Shown here: piece after piece, positions 50,297-58,138 of the stretch
Position numbering within the stretch: position 1 is the stretch's first letter
Layout of the letters: every line of letters begins with the position of its first letter
Assembly (NCBI RefSeq): GCF_022698145.1
Contig: NZ_JALDAX010000003.1
Coordinates: 186,001-250,000 of the forward strand
DNA: 64,000 nt
Direction: 5' to 3'
Origin: Streptomyces spinosisporus
Lineage (GTDB): Bacteria; Actinomycetota; Actinomycetes; Streptomycetales; Streptomycetaceae
Made by a program: the position numbers and the translations under genes
The notes under the pieces: generated by a model
Seen by the model: the letters and a program-made list of their open reading frames with translations, nothing else
Database searches by the model: none
Told to the model about the DNA's origin: nothing

Positions 50297-51538
50297 GTGG
50301 CGCCGGCCCGCTCACCCGCCACCGCCATCCGCTCGGCCTGGCACGACGTCCCCCGTCTCCAGGTCCGCCGCTTCGCCGCCCTCGCCATGGCGGAGGCGCC
50401 CGCGCTCGCCGAGGAGATCCTGCGCGAGATCCGCCGCGAGTACCCCCATCTGCCCGTCGTCCTCGACGAGTCGGGCGAGCCGATGGCCCTGGTCGGCATC
50501 CGCCGCGCCATCGAGGTCTTCGTCCAGCACCTGGAGACCTCGGAGGGCCGCCCCTCGGTCCCGCCGGGCGTCTTCCAGGAGTTCGGCCGCGGTGAGGGCC
50601 TGCACGGCCGCTCGCTGGACTCGCTGCAGGCGATCTACCGCATGGGCGTACGCCTGGCCTGGCGCCGGTTCGCCGAGATCGGCCAGCGCGTCGAGATCCC
50701 GCCGCCCGCGATGTACGAACTCGTCGACGCGGGCTACGAATACCTCGACGGCCTCGTCGACCAGTCCGTACGCGGCTATGCGGAGGCCGCCGCCCGGCAG
50801 GCCGGGGAACGGCTGCGGCTGCAGCGCCGGCTGATGGAACTGCTGCTGGCCGAGCACCACCGGGGCGATCCCGCCGACGCGCTGACCGAGCGCGCCGCGC
50901 GGGTCGGCTGGTCGCTGCCGCGCAAGGTCGCGGTCGGCGTCCTGCTCCGCCCGGCGCGGGAGGCGGTCGCGCCCGCCGTCGGACAGGGGGTGCTGCTCGA
51001 CATGGAGTACGAGCAGCCCCGCATGGTCGTGCCCGAACCGGCCGCCGCGGGCCGGCCCGAATTACTGCACCGGGCGCTGACCGGCTGGTCCGGGGCGATC
51101 GGACCGCCCGTACCGCTCGCCGACGCGGCGAAGTCGCTGCGCTGGGCGGAGGCGGCCGTCCACCTGATGGAACGGGGGCTGCTGCCCGCCGGGGACGTCC
51201 TGTACTGCACGGAGCACACGGAGGCACTGGTGCTCCTGCAGCCCGAGGAACTGATCGACGACCTGGCCCTGCGGTGCCTGGCACCCCTGGCCCACTGCGG
51301 GCCGACGCACGGACGCCGGCTCGCGGAGACGCTGCTGGCGTGGCTGGAGACACGCGGCGGGGCGCCGGAGGTGGCCGCGCGGCTGGGCGTCCACCCCCAG
51401 ACGGTCCGCTACCGCCTGCGCCAGATCCGCGAACTGTGGGGCGACGAGATCGACGACCCCGACCGTCGCTTCGAACTCGAACTGGTGCTGAGGGCACAGA
51501 GGTTGAGGGGGGCGCTGGGGGAGGCGGGGCGGAGGTGA
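50297..51538 (+). CDS. PucR/CdaR-type transcriptional regulator
   Basis: This 413-residue protein has a variable N-terminal region (about 1-180, with the GRGEGLHGRSLDSLQAIYRM segment seen in a common actinobacterial subfamily), a central GGDEF-like region, and a C-terminal PucR helix-turn-helix: LAETLLAWLETRGGAPEVAA, then ARLGVHPQTVRYRLRQIREL. Such regulators control purine, sugar-acid or detoxification genes. The GTG start is right after the small membrane protein gene. A target is not obvious; the gene beyond it is on the other strand. Confidence 0.87.
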   Translation: MAPARSPATAIRSAWHDVPRLQVRRFAALAMAEAPALAEEILREIRREYPHLPVVLDESGEPMALVGIRRAIEVFVQHLETSEGRPSVPPGVFQEFGRGEGLHGRSLDSLQAIYRMGVRLAWRRFAEIGQRVEIPPPAMYELVDAGYEYLDGLVDQSVRGYAEAAARQAGERLRLQRRLMELLLAEHHRGDPADALTERAARVGWSLPRKVAVGVLLRPAREAVAPAVGQGVLLDMEYEQPRMVVPEPAAAGRPELLHRALTGWSGAIGPPVPLADAAKSLRWAEAAVHLMERGLLPAGDVLYCTEHTEALVLLQPEELIDDLALRCLAPLAHCGPTHGRRLAETLLAWLETRGGAPEVAARLGVHPQTVRYRLRQIRELWGDEIDDPDRRFELELVLRAQRLRGALGEAGRR

Positions 51539-51565
51539 CGCGGCCCGTGGCGTGTTCCGCTGGTG

Positions 51566-52648
51566 TCACTTCCCGCGCTGGGCGCGCCAGGCCTCGTAAT
51601 GGTCCAGGAGGGTTTCCTCGATCGGCCGGTACGTGATGCCGAGTTCCTTCCTGCCACGGCTGTTGTCGACCTCGAAGCGGATGCCGAGGTGCTTGCGGAT
51701 GTAGTCCTGGGAGAGCCCGAAGGCGGGGCCGAGGATGCGAACGGGCCAGTGCGGCAGCCGAGTTCGCGGCAGTCGCAGATCTCGGGGGTACGTTCTCCTC
51801 AGGATGCGGGCCATCTCGTAGAAGGACGTCATCCGTTCGGCCGCGACGATGTACCGCCCCTTGGCGTCCGCCGTCTCCGCCGCGGCGATGTGCGCGTCGG
51901 CCAGGTCCCTGACGTCGACCGTGGTGAAGCTGAAGTCGGGCGCGCCGTAGAAGAAGTAGCCCTTGAAGAGCTCCTCCAGGAGGAAGAGGCTGCCGGACTC
52001 GGAGGCGGGGGTGAGGGAGGGCCCGAGCACCAGACCGGGATTGACGACGACCATCCGCCACCGCTCCTGCGCCTCGGCCGCAGCCCAGGCGGCCTGCTCC
52101 GCGACGGTCTTGGCGTAGTGGTACGGGTTGTTCTCCACGGTACTGCTGGTGTTGACGTACGCCTCCCTCAGCACCTGCCCCTCCATCTCCAGCACATCGG
52201 CGTAGTCACCGAAGACGGCCCCGAAGGTGGAGGTCAGCACCACCCTCGCGACGGTCGGCGTCCGCTCGACACTCCCGAGCACATTCCGCGTCCCCACGAG
52301 CGCGGACTCCACCACATCCCGCCACCCGTCCTTGATCCTCTCCGGCACCAGAAACGGCGAGGCCACATGAAACACGACCGCACACCCCACCACCGCCTCA
52401 TCGAAGTCCCCCTCGACAAGAAGATCGCCCTCGAAGAGCTCCAGACGACCGGGGAAACGGGCCTGCAGATCCCGCAGAGGCGCCACCTTCACCCCGTTGC
52501 CGATGCTCCGGACAGTGGTACGCACGTGGTACCCGCGCTCCAGCAGTCGCAGCACAAGATGACTGCCGACAAACCCACTGCCTCCCGTCACCAGGACGGG
52601 TGCGTCGCTCGGGGTTCCGCTGATCTCGCCCACCTGCGCTCCGATCAT
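51566..52648 (-). CDS. NAD-dependent epimerase/reductase (extended SDR)
   Basis: This 360-residue extended short-chain dehydrogenase has the cofactor motif VLVTGGSGFVGSHLVLRLLE (TGGSGFVG), ARVVLTSTFGAVFGD, and the catalytic YxxxK as YHYAKTVAEQAA. The segment VVNPGLVLGPSLTP and VDVRDLADAHIAA match the dihydroflavonol-reductase-like subfamily that reduces aldehydes or ketones. I chose the ATG at 52648; a GTG slightly downstream (in GAQVGEIS) has GGAG five bases before it and is possible. It converges on the PucR-type gene. The substrate is unknown. Confidence 0.85.
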   Translation of the reverse strand: MIGAQVGEISGTPSDAPVLVTGGSGFVGSHLVLRLLERGYHVRTTVRSIGNGVKVAPLRDLQARFPGRLELFEGDLLVEGDFDEAVVGCAVVFHVASPFLVPERIKDGWRDVVESALVGTRNVLGSVERTPTVARVVLTSTFGAVFGDYADVLEMEGQVLREAYVNTSSTVENNPYHYAKTVAEQAAWAAAEAQERWRMVVVNPGLVLGPSLTPASESGSLFLLEELFKGYFFYGAPDFSFTTVDVRDLADAHIAAAETADAKGRYIVAAERMTSFYEMARILRRTYPRDLRLPRTRLPHWPVRILGPAFGLSQDYIRKHLGIRFEVDNSRGRKELGITYRPIEETLLDHYEAWRAQRGK

Positions 52649-52832
52649 GTCCGCCGGCCAAAGGCAAGGTGCTGTGAGGCATTCTGAGGGGACGAGCGCC
52701 GTAACCGGAACGGTTGGAACTCGCAGAACCATTGCCGGGGCAAACGCTCTATGACTAGCCTGTGTTCGTCATGCCGATCGTCTGTTGAAATTTCGAACAA
52801 GACGCCTCAGATACCAAGGGAGGGGGCCGGTC

Positions 52833-53606
52833 GTGGGACGCCTCGTACCTGCCGTGACCCGGGCTCTCGACATTCTCGAGCTCTTCCTCGACGGGGACGG
52901 GACGCTCTCCGCCCCCGACATAGTGCGCAAGCTGCAGCTGCCGCGCACCACCGTGCACGAGCTGGTGACCACGCTCGCCGCCCGGTCGTACATCGTGCAG
53001 GTGCCCGGGCAGCCGGGACGCTACCGGCTGGGGGTGCGGCCGTACCAGCTCGGCAGCCGGTACGCCGAGCAGCTGGACCTCGCGGCCGAGGGACAGCAGG
53101 TGGCCCGGTCCGTCGCCGAGACCTGCGACGAGACCGTGCACGTGGCCATCCTCGAGGGCACCGACGTCATCTACATCGCCAAGGTGGACTCCACGCACGC
53201 GGTGCGCATGGTGTCGGCCGCCGGGCGGCGGCTCCCGGCGCACTGCACCTCGGTCGGCAAGATGCTGCTGGCCTCCCTTCCGGAGCCGGAGCTCACCTCG
53301 CGCATCCCCGACGACGCCGAGCTCGTCGCGATGACTCCCAACAGCATCACCGACCCGGCGGCCCTGCGGGAGGTGCTCGCCGAGATCCGGCAGAACGGCA
53401 TCGCGGTGGAGAGCCGTGAGTCCAACCCGGACGTGAGCTGCGTGGCCGCGCCCGTGCGGGACCGGACCGGACAGGTCGTGGCGGCTCTCTCCATCTCCGT
53501 CCCCATGATCCGCTGGAGCGACGAGCGCCGGGCCGAGCTGGAGCAGCTCGCCGCGAAGGGCGCCGTCGAGCTGTCGGAGCGGCTGGGGCACAGGAGCGTG
53601 GCATGA
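52833..53606 (+). CDS. IclR-family regulator
   Basis: This 257-residue regulator has an N-terminal winged helix (VTRALDILELFLDGDGTLSA, then IVRKLQLPRTTVHELVTTLA) and a C-terminal ligand domain (about 75-250) with ETCDETVHVAILEG, GRRLPAHCTSVGKMLLASLP and RESNPDVSCVAAPVRDRTGQ. The GTG at 52833 has GGGAGGGGG at good spacing; the frame extends upstream without a better start. The stop overlaps the lactonase gene (ATGA), so it controls at least that gene. The effector is probably a sugar acid or lactone. Confidence 0.92.
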   Translation: MGRLVPAVTRALDILELFLDGDGTLSAPDIVRKLQLPRTTVHELVTTLAARSYIVQVPGQPGRYRLGVRPYQLGSRYAEQLDLAAEGQQVARSVAETCDETVHVAILEGTDVIYIAKVDSTHAVRMVSAAGRRLPAHCTSVGKMLLASLPEPELTSRIPDDAELVAMTPNSITDPAALREVLAEIRQNGIAVESRESNPDVSCVAAPVRDRTGQVVAALSISVPMIRWSDERRAELEQLAAKGAVELSERLGHRSVA

Positions 53607-54451
53607 CGTTTCGGTACGAGGTGGTGGTACAGGCGGGGGCGAGCCTCGGCGAGGGGCCCACCTGGGACGCCGGTCGCGGCCGGCTGATCTGGGTGGACAT
53701 CCTCGGCTCACGCGTGCACACCTACGAGCCCGGCTCCGGGCGCCGCTCCGTGCGCACCACCGAGCAGCACGTCGGCGCCGCCAAGCCGCGCGCCGGCGGC
53801 GGGCTCGTCCTGAACCTGCGCGACGGCGTCGGGCTCGTCGACCCCGACGACACCTTCCGCTGGCTGCACCGCGAAGCGGTCCCCGGCCGCCGCGGCAACG
53901 ACGCCGCCGTCGCACCCGACGGCTCCCTGTGGGCCGGGACCATGCGCTACGACGAGGCACCGGGCGGCGGCACCCTGTCCCGGATCACCGGGGACGGCCT
54001 GCCCGAGGTCGTCCTCGACGACGTGGCGGTGAGCAACGGCACCGGCTGGAGCCCCGACGGCCGCCTCATGTACTACGTCGACTCGCCCACCCGGCAGGTC
54101 GACGTCTTCCACTACGAGGACGGCCGCATCACGGGCCGCCGCCGCTTCGCCGAGATCGAGGAGGGCGCGGGCTTCCCCGACGGCCTGACCGTGGACGCCG
54201 ACGGCTGTGTGTGGGTGGCCCTGTGGGACGGCGGTGCGGTACGCCGCTACACCCCCGACGGCGAACTCGACCGCGCCATCGACCTCCCGACCCCACGCGT
54301 GACCGCCTGCGCCTTCGGCGGCCCGGACCTCACCGACCTGTACATCACGACAGCCCGCGTGGGCCTCTCGGCACCCCACCCGACAGCGGGCTCGCTGCTG
54401 GTCGTGCCGGGAGCCGGAAAGGGAGTACTGCAGCCGGCGTTCGCGGGCTGA
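53603..54451 (+). CDS. SMP-30/gluconolactonase-like sugar lactonase
   Basis: This 282-residue six-bladed beta-propeller lactonase has the metal-site residues of the family: E17 in LGEGPTW, the RRGNDAAVAPDGSLWAGTM segment, SNGTGWSPDGRLMYYVDSPT and FPDGLTVDADGCVW. It hydrolyses a sugar lactone to the acid in an oxidative sugar pathway (aldonolactone; arabinose, galactose or gluconate type are all possible). It is coupled to the IclR regulator upstream. The nearby arabinofuranosidase and sugar importer hint at arabinonolactone, but this is only positional. Confidence 0.9.
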   Translation: MTFRYEVVVQAGASLGEGPTWDAGRGRLIWVDILGSRVHTYEPGSGRRSVRTTEQHVGAAKPRAGGGLVLNLRDGVGLVDPDDTFRWLHREAVPGRRGNDAAVAPDGSLWAGTMRYDEAPGGGTLSRITGDGLPEVVLDDVAVSNGTGWSPDGRLMYYVDSPTRQVDVFHYEDGRITGRRRFAEIEEGAGFPDGLTVDADGCVWVALWDGGAVRRYTPDGELDRAIDLPTPRVTACAFGGPDLTDLYITTARVGLSAPHPTAGSLLVVPGAGKGVLQPAFAG

Positions 54452-54480
54452 GCATCCGGCACGCAGGTGGGCGGGGGCCG

Positions 54481-54544
54481 CCCCGCCCTGCTCCGACCCC
54501 GCCCTGCTCCAACCCCTCCCTACTCCAACCCCGCCCTCTTCAAC
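54481..54544 (-). repeat. 16-bp tandem repeat, four imperfect copies, across the 3' end of the FAD oxidoreductase gene
   Basis: Units of CCCCGCCCTGCTCCRA type repeat four times at a 16-base period. The third and fourth copies lie in the last codons of the oxidoreductase, and its stop (54520-54522) falls in the third copy. Because 16 is not a multiple of three, a change in copy number would change the C-terminus. Confidence 0.8.
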
Positions 54545-55932
54545 TCCTCCCCCGTCAACGGCGGCCCGGAGAGCGAAGGTCGCAGCGGCCCCAGGACCGC
54601 CCCCAGCAGCACGGACGGCGTCAGCAGTACCTCCGCTCGGCGTTCCAGGGAGGTCACGTCGGTCACGCGTCGGGCGATGCGGCCGTTGCCCGTGGCCGTG
54701 TGCATGAGGCGGGAGACGTATGCGGCGGCGAGCCGGTCTCGTACGGAGGGGCCGTTCTCCGTTGCCCCGGGGTAGAAGACGTCCTGGCTGGTGGCGAGGT
54801 CCCAGGCCGCCGCGACCGGTCGGGCGACCGCCTTCTGGACACGGCGGGACAGGCCGCGGGCGGCGAGGCCGTGACGTTGCGTCAGTTGCCGTAGGAGGAG
54901 GGCACTTTGGGCGCCCACGGCCAGGCCGTGGCCGTAGGCGGGGTTGAAGGCGGCCAGGGCGTCGCCGAGGACGGTGAAGCGGTCGGGCCAGGTCGGCATG
55001 CGTTCGTAGAAGTAGCGGCGGTTGACGGTGGCACGGGTGAAGGCGACGTCGGACAACGGCTGGGCCTGGGCGAGGAGTTGACCGAGGAGCGGGTGCCGCA
55101 GCTGTTCGCGGGCGAAGCGGACGAAGTCGTCGCCCGAGGCGTTGGCGGGCCCGGGCTCACCCCCGCGGGTGCCGCTGAGGGTGACGATCCAGCGGCCGTC
55201 CTCGATGGGCAGCAGGAACCCCGCCCGGCCGGGACCGCCGTCGCGCGGGTCCGGCTGGATGTTGATCACGGGGAAGCCGCCGCGGGCGTGCTCGGGCGCC
55301 AGGTGGAGCCGGCTGGCGTAGGCGAGACCGGTGTCGACCCGGCGCTGCTCGGGCGCGGGCAGCCCGAGGTCCGTGAGCCAGCGGGGTGCTCCGGAGCCGC
55401 GGCCGGTGGCGTCGACGACCAGGTCTGCCGCGAGGTCCCGCTCGCGGCCCCCGCGCTCACGCACCCGTACCCCGGTGACCGCTTTCGCGTCGCCCGTGAG
55501 CCGCAGCGCCTCCGTGTTCTGCAGCAACTCGACGCGCTCGTCGGCGAGTACGGCTTTGCGGACCGTCGCGTCCAGCAGGTCCCGTCCGGCCAGGACGACA
55601 TGGTGGGACTCGGGCCAGCGCCTGAACCAGCCGTGCGGCGACAGCACGACCATGTCCGTGGTGACCGGCGCGCGGCGGGCCCCGGCGTCCAGGAGCGCCG
55701 CGGTGATGCCTGGCAGCAGCTCCTCCATCGCCCGTACCCCGCCCGACCAGAGCATATGGGCGTGCCGGGCCTGCGGCAGTCCCCTGCGTGGCCCGGGCGT
55801 GCTCGGCAGGGCGTCGCGCTCCACGACGACGACCCGGTCGGCCGGCCCGGCCAGGGCGCGGGCCGCGAGCATGCCGGTGTGGGATCCCCCCAGGACGACG
55901 GCGGTTCTGGCGGGGGAGGGACGTTCACTCAT
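54520..55932 (-). CDS. FAD-dependent oxidoreductase (monooxygenase-like)
   Basis: This 470-residue flavoprotein has the N-terminal FAD fold AVVLGGSHTGMLAARALAG, the ADLVVDATGRGSGAPRWL segment and the late FAD motif VLGDALAAFNPAYGHGLAVG. It resembles the halogenase/geranylgeranyl-reductase branch rather than aromatic hydroxylases; no halogenase WxWxIP motif is seen. The start overlaps the stop of the MAB_1171c-like gene by eight bases (ATGAGTGA), so the three genes ImmA/IrrE, MAB_1171c and this one form a coupled unit. The substrate is unknown. The 3' end runs into a 16-bp tandem repeat. Confidence 0.85.
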   Translation of the reverse strand: MSERPSPARTAVVLGGSHTGMLAARALAGPADRVVVVERDALPSTPGPRRGLPQARHAHMLWSGGVRAMEELLPGITAALLDAGARRAPVTTDMVVLSPHGWFRRWPESHHVVLAGRDLLDATVRKAVLADERVELLQNTEALRLTGDAKAVTGVRVRERGGRERDLAADLVVDATGRGSGAPRWLTDLGLPAPEQRRVDTGLAYASRLHLAPEHARGGFPVINIQPDPRDGGPGRAGFLLPIEDGRWIVTLSGTRGGEPGPANASGDDFVRFAREQLRHPLLGQLLAQAQPLSDVAFTRATVNRRYFYERMPTWPDRFTVLGDALAAFNPAYGHGLAVGAQSALLLRQLTQRHGLAARGLSRRVQKAVARPVAAAWDLATSQDVFYPGATENGPSVRDRLAAAYVSRLMHTATGNGRIARRVTDVTSLERRAEVLLTPSVLLGAVLGPLRPSLSGPPLTGEELKRAGLE

Positions 55933-57223
55933 GCGCGGACATGCTCTCTGCCGGGGCGGCCGCGTGGGTGCGCACTGCCGTGATCTCTTCGGTGTGGCGC
56001 AGGGCCGCGGACACGGCCCGGATCTCCGTCAGCAGATACGAGGTGTCGGCCTCGCCCGTGCCGCCGTCGCCGTCCACGGAATGCCGCTCGTTCCCGCCGG
56101 CGTTCCGGACCTGGGCGCCCAGCACCTCGGCGTCCGGGCCCTCGGCAGCCAGGACCTCCACGGCGTCCATGATCGTCACCGCGGCGGCGAGCGCCTGCGC
56201 CTGTCCGGGGTCGTGGCCGAGGGCGAGCGCGGCGTCGTGGGCGCGGGCGCGCAGGTCCTCGTCGAGGAACCGCGACAGCTGCAGGAGCGCGTCACGGATG
56301 TAGGTCTCGCGGCGGATCAGACGCATCTCCGCGGTGGCGCGCAGGGCGAGCGGTTCGCGGCGGCCCGCGACGGTCCGCATCAGCCGGGCGAGCGGCCCGA
56401 GGTCACGGTGGCGGCGGCGCACCAGCCAGCGCTCCCGGAGGTACTGGCCCACGTGCGGCACGATGAAGCCGATCGCGACCAGCGTCGCGGCGATACAGGC
56501 GGCCGAGGGAGCGATGTTGGTGTTCAGCCAGTCCAGGTCGTGACCGGTCCACCGGGCCACCACGGCGGTGAACTTGGCGGCGCTGAACAGCAGGTTCGTG
56601 GCGAAGCCGACGCCGAGGAAGCGCAGTCCCCAGCGCAGCCAGGCGTCCAGCCCGTCCGTGCGGATCCAGTTCCAGACGAGCCAGGTCGTGATGGAGCAGG
56701 ACACCGCCTGGGCCAGGAGGTAGAGTACGATCTCCTCGCGCATGAACGGCGTACCGGCGTAGTAGGTGTCGAGGTCCCGGACGCGTTCCACCGGTACGTC
56801 GGCGAGCGCGAACAGCACCCACAGGGCGACGACCACGGCGGCGTAGAGACGGACCACCCAGCGGGTCGCGCGGCGCGTCTTCTCGCGGTGGCCGGTGGGG
56901 CCGTTGCGCCAGTGCACCACCAGCAGCAGCCAGCACGCGGACAGCGCGGTGATCAGGGTGTACACCCAGGGCGCGGCGATGTTCGGTACGCCGGTGACCC
57001 GGTTCGTCCAGGCGATGGTGCCCGGGGCCGCGAAGGCGAACACCGCGCAGGCGAACAGCAGCAGACCGCCGACGGCGCGCAGCAGCGGGTCCCGCCACAG
57101 CTTGAGGATGCTGGGCAGCTTGACCACCAGGGCCGCGGTCAGGACCAGGCCCGGCAGCCAGAAGGTGACGTACAGATCGGTGAGGAACCGTGCCGGGCCT
57201 TCGGCCAGTCGCAGTGCGGTCAC
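55925..57223 (-). CDS. MAB_1171c-family putative transporter (seven-helix membrane protein)
   Basis: This 432-residue protein has about seven membrane helices in its first 240 residues (LYVTFWLPGLVLTAALVVKL, LLLFACAVFAFAAPG, YTLITALSACWLLLVVHW and so on). A cytoplasmic helical domain follows (about 250-432) with WLVRRRHRDLGPLARLMRTV and RRETYIRDALLQLSRFLDED. This is the pattern of the actinobacterial MAB_1171c family, annotated as putative transporters without proof. It is coupled to an ImmA/IrrE-like peptidase gene (ATGA). The C-terminal domain could be what the peptidase or a regulator reads. Confidence 0.8.
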   Translation of the reverse strand: MTALRLAEGPARFLTDLYVTFWLPGLVLTAALVVKLPSILKLWRDPLLRAVGGLLLFACAVFAFAAPGTIAWTNRVTGVPNIAAPWVYTLITALSACWLLLVVHWRNGPTGHREKTRRATRWVVRLYAAVVVALWVLFALADVPVERVRDLDTYYAGTPFMREEIVLYLLAQAVSCSITTWLVWNWIRTDGLDAWLRWGLRFLGVGFATNLLFSAAKFTAVVARWTGHDLDWLNTNIAPSAACIAATLVAIGFIVPHVGQYLRERWLVRRRHRDLGPLARLMRTVAGRREPLALRATAEMRLIRRETYIRDALLQLSRFLDEDLRARAHDAALALGHDPGQAQALAAAVTIMDAVEVLAAEGPDAEVLGAQVRNAGGNERHSVDGDGGTGEADTSYLLTEIRAVSAALRHTEEITAVRTHAAAPAESMSAHE

Positions 57224-57918
57224 CGCGCCTGTCCCTCAGGTCCTCCGCGTCCCTCACGCCCGCGATAGCCGAGGGATCTCTGAACCGGGTCGGGCGGTAC
57301 CTCGTCGCCCCGCCCGGGCAGAGCGGACCTGAGCGCGGCCGCGAGCCGGTGCCCGAAGTCGTCGGCCTCGGCCTCGTCGGCCTCCCGCGAGCCATCACGG
57401 GCGGCGACGGCCAGAGCGGCGGAGGAGTCCCAGCCCGGGTGGCGGGCGGAGGATTCCGACCCCGCCAGTCCGGCAGAAGAGCCCCACCTCGGCTCTCCGC
57501 CGGACGAGCCCCACCCCGTCCGCCCGACGAGAGCGTTCGCCCCTGCCGGATGGCGATGGGCGTGGCCCATGTGCAGATGCCACAACTCATGGCCCAGGAT
57601 GACCAGTTGCTGCACCGCCTCGGCCCGTTCCTCGACGATGACCAGGTCGAAGTCCTGGAACTCCACCCACAGACCGGTGACCTCGATCTCGTCGGGGAAG
57701 CGTTCGAAGCGCAGATCGACGGGGCGTCCGCCGCGCAGCACGCTCATCTCCTCGCACAGCGCCCGGCACATCTCGTGCGCGTCGGCGGGCGGAACGGGCC
57801 TGGACCGGACGGCGTCACCGAGGCGTTCGACCAGCTCCCGCATCCCGGAGGTCCTCCGCGGGCGCCGCAGCCCGGCAGCGATCCGGGCCCCTCTGCGCCG
57901 CGCGCCCGCGATGCCCAT
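57220..57918 (-). CDS. ImmA/IrrE-like zinc metallopeptidase
   Basis: This 232-residue protein has a zinc-peptidase helix LVILGHELWHLHMGHA with HELWH at 110-114, as in ImmA/IrrE enzymes that cleave repressors or anti-sigma-like partners. Between the zinc helix and the C-terminal part is a low-complexity insert (about 125-175) built from WGSS/WDSS-like repeats. The C-terminus has EAEADDFGHRLAAALRSALP, where EAEADDF would supply the third zinc ligand. The ATG at 57918 has GGAAGGGGG upstream. It leads a coupled three-gene unit. No XRE-type repressor substrate is adjacent. Confidence 0.83.
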   Translation of the reverse strand: MGIAGARRRGARIAAGLRRPRRTSGMRELVERLGDAVRSRPVPPADAHEMCRALCEEMSVLRGGRPVDLRFERFPDEIEVTGLWVEFQDFDLVIVEERAEAVQQLVILGHELWHLHMGHAHRHPAGANALVGRTGWGSSGGEPRWGSSAGLAGSESSARHPGWDSSAALAVAARDGSREADEAEADDFGHRLAAALRSALPGRGDEVPPDPVQRSLGYRGREGRGGPEGQAR

Positions 57919-58063
57919 CGTTCCCCCTTCCGACGCCGCTCGCCGCACACCGAGCGGTCCGAGACTACGCGGCCGGTCCGGTTCACGTCAGGTGATCCGA
58001 CGCCGCCGCTTGAACCGGGAACGACCTCACGGGCCGGAATCTCCTCTGTCCAAACCATTGACT

Positions 58064-58076
58064 GGAAAGCGCTTCC
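58064..58076. promoter_or_regulatory. LacI-type operator candidate in the importer promoter
   Basis: GGAAAGCGCTTCC is centred on CG with near-perfect arms (GGAA-AGCGCT-TCC), the style of LacI/GalR-family operators. It falls inside the spacer between TTGACT and TACGTT, an ideal place for repression. No LacI-family gene is in the window. Confidence 0.7.
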
Positions 58077-58088
58077 TCCCTACGTTCC

Positions 58089-58110
58089 CGTTCGAAGTTA
58101 CGAGCGAACG
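58089..58110. promoter_or_regulatory. second inverted repeat, CGTTCG-N10-CGAACG
   Basis: Arms of six bases, CGTTCG (58089-58094) and CGAACG (58105-58110), lie just after the -10 candidate and before the ribosome site. It could be a second operator or part of the leader. Confidence 0.45.
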
Positions 58111-58138
58111 TCGAAATACCGAACAGATGGGGCAGGCT

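Larger units (their letters stand above)
57919..58138. other. divergent promoter region, peptidase unit / sugar importer
   Basis: This stretch of 220 bases holds the promoter candidate TTGACT (58058-58063), 17 bases, TACGTT (58081-58086) for the importer genes, plus the operator palindromes listed separately. On the other strand it must hold the promoter of the ImmA/IrrE-like gene, which I could not pick out. Confidence 0.5.
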
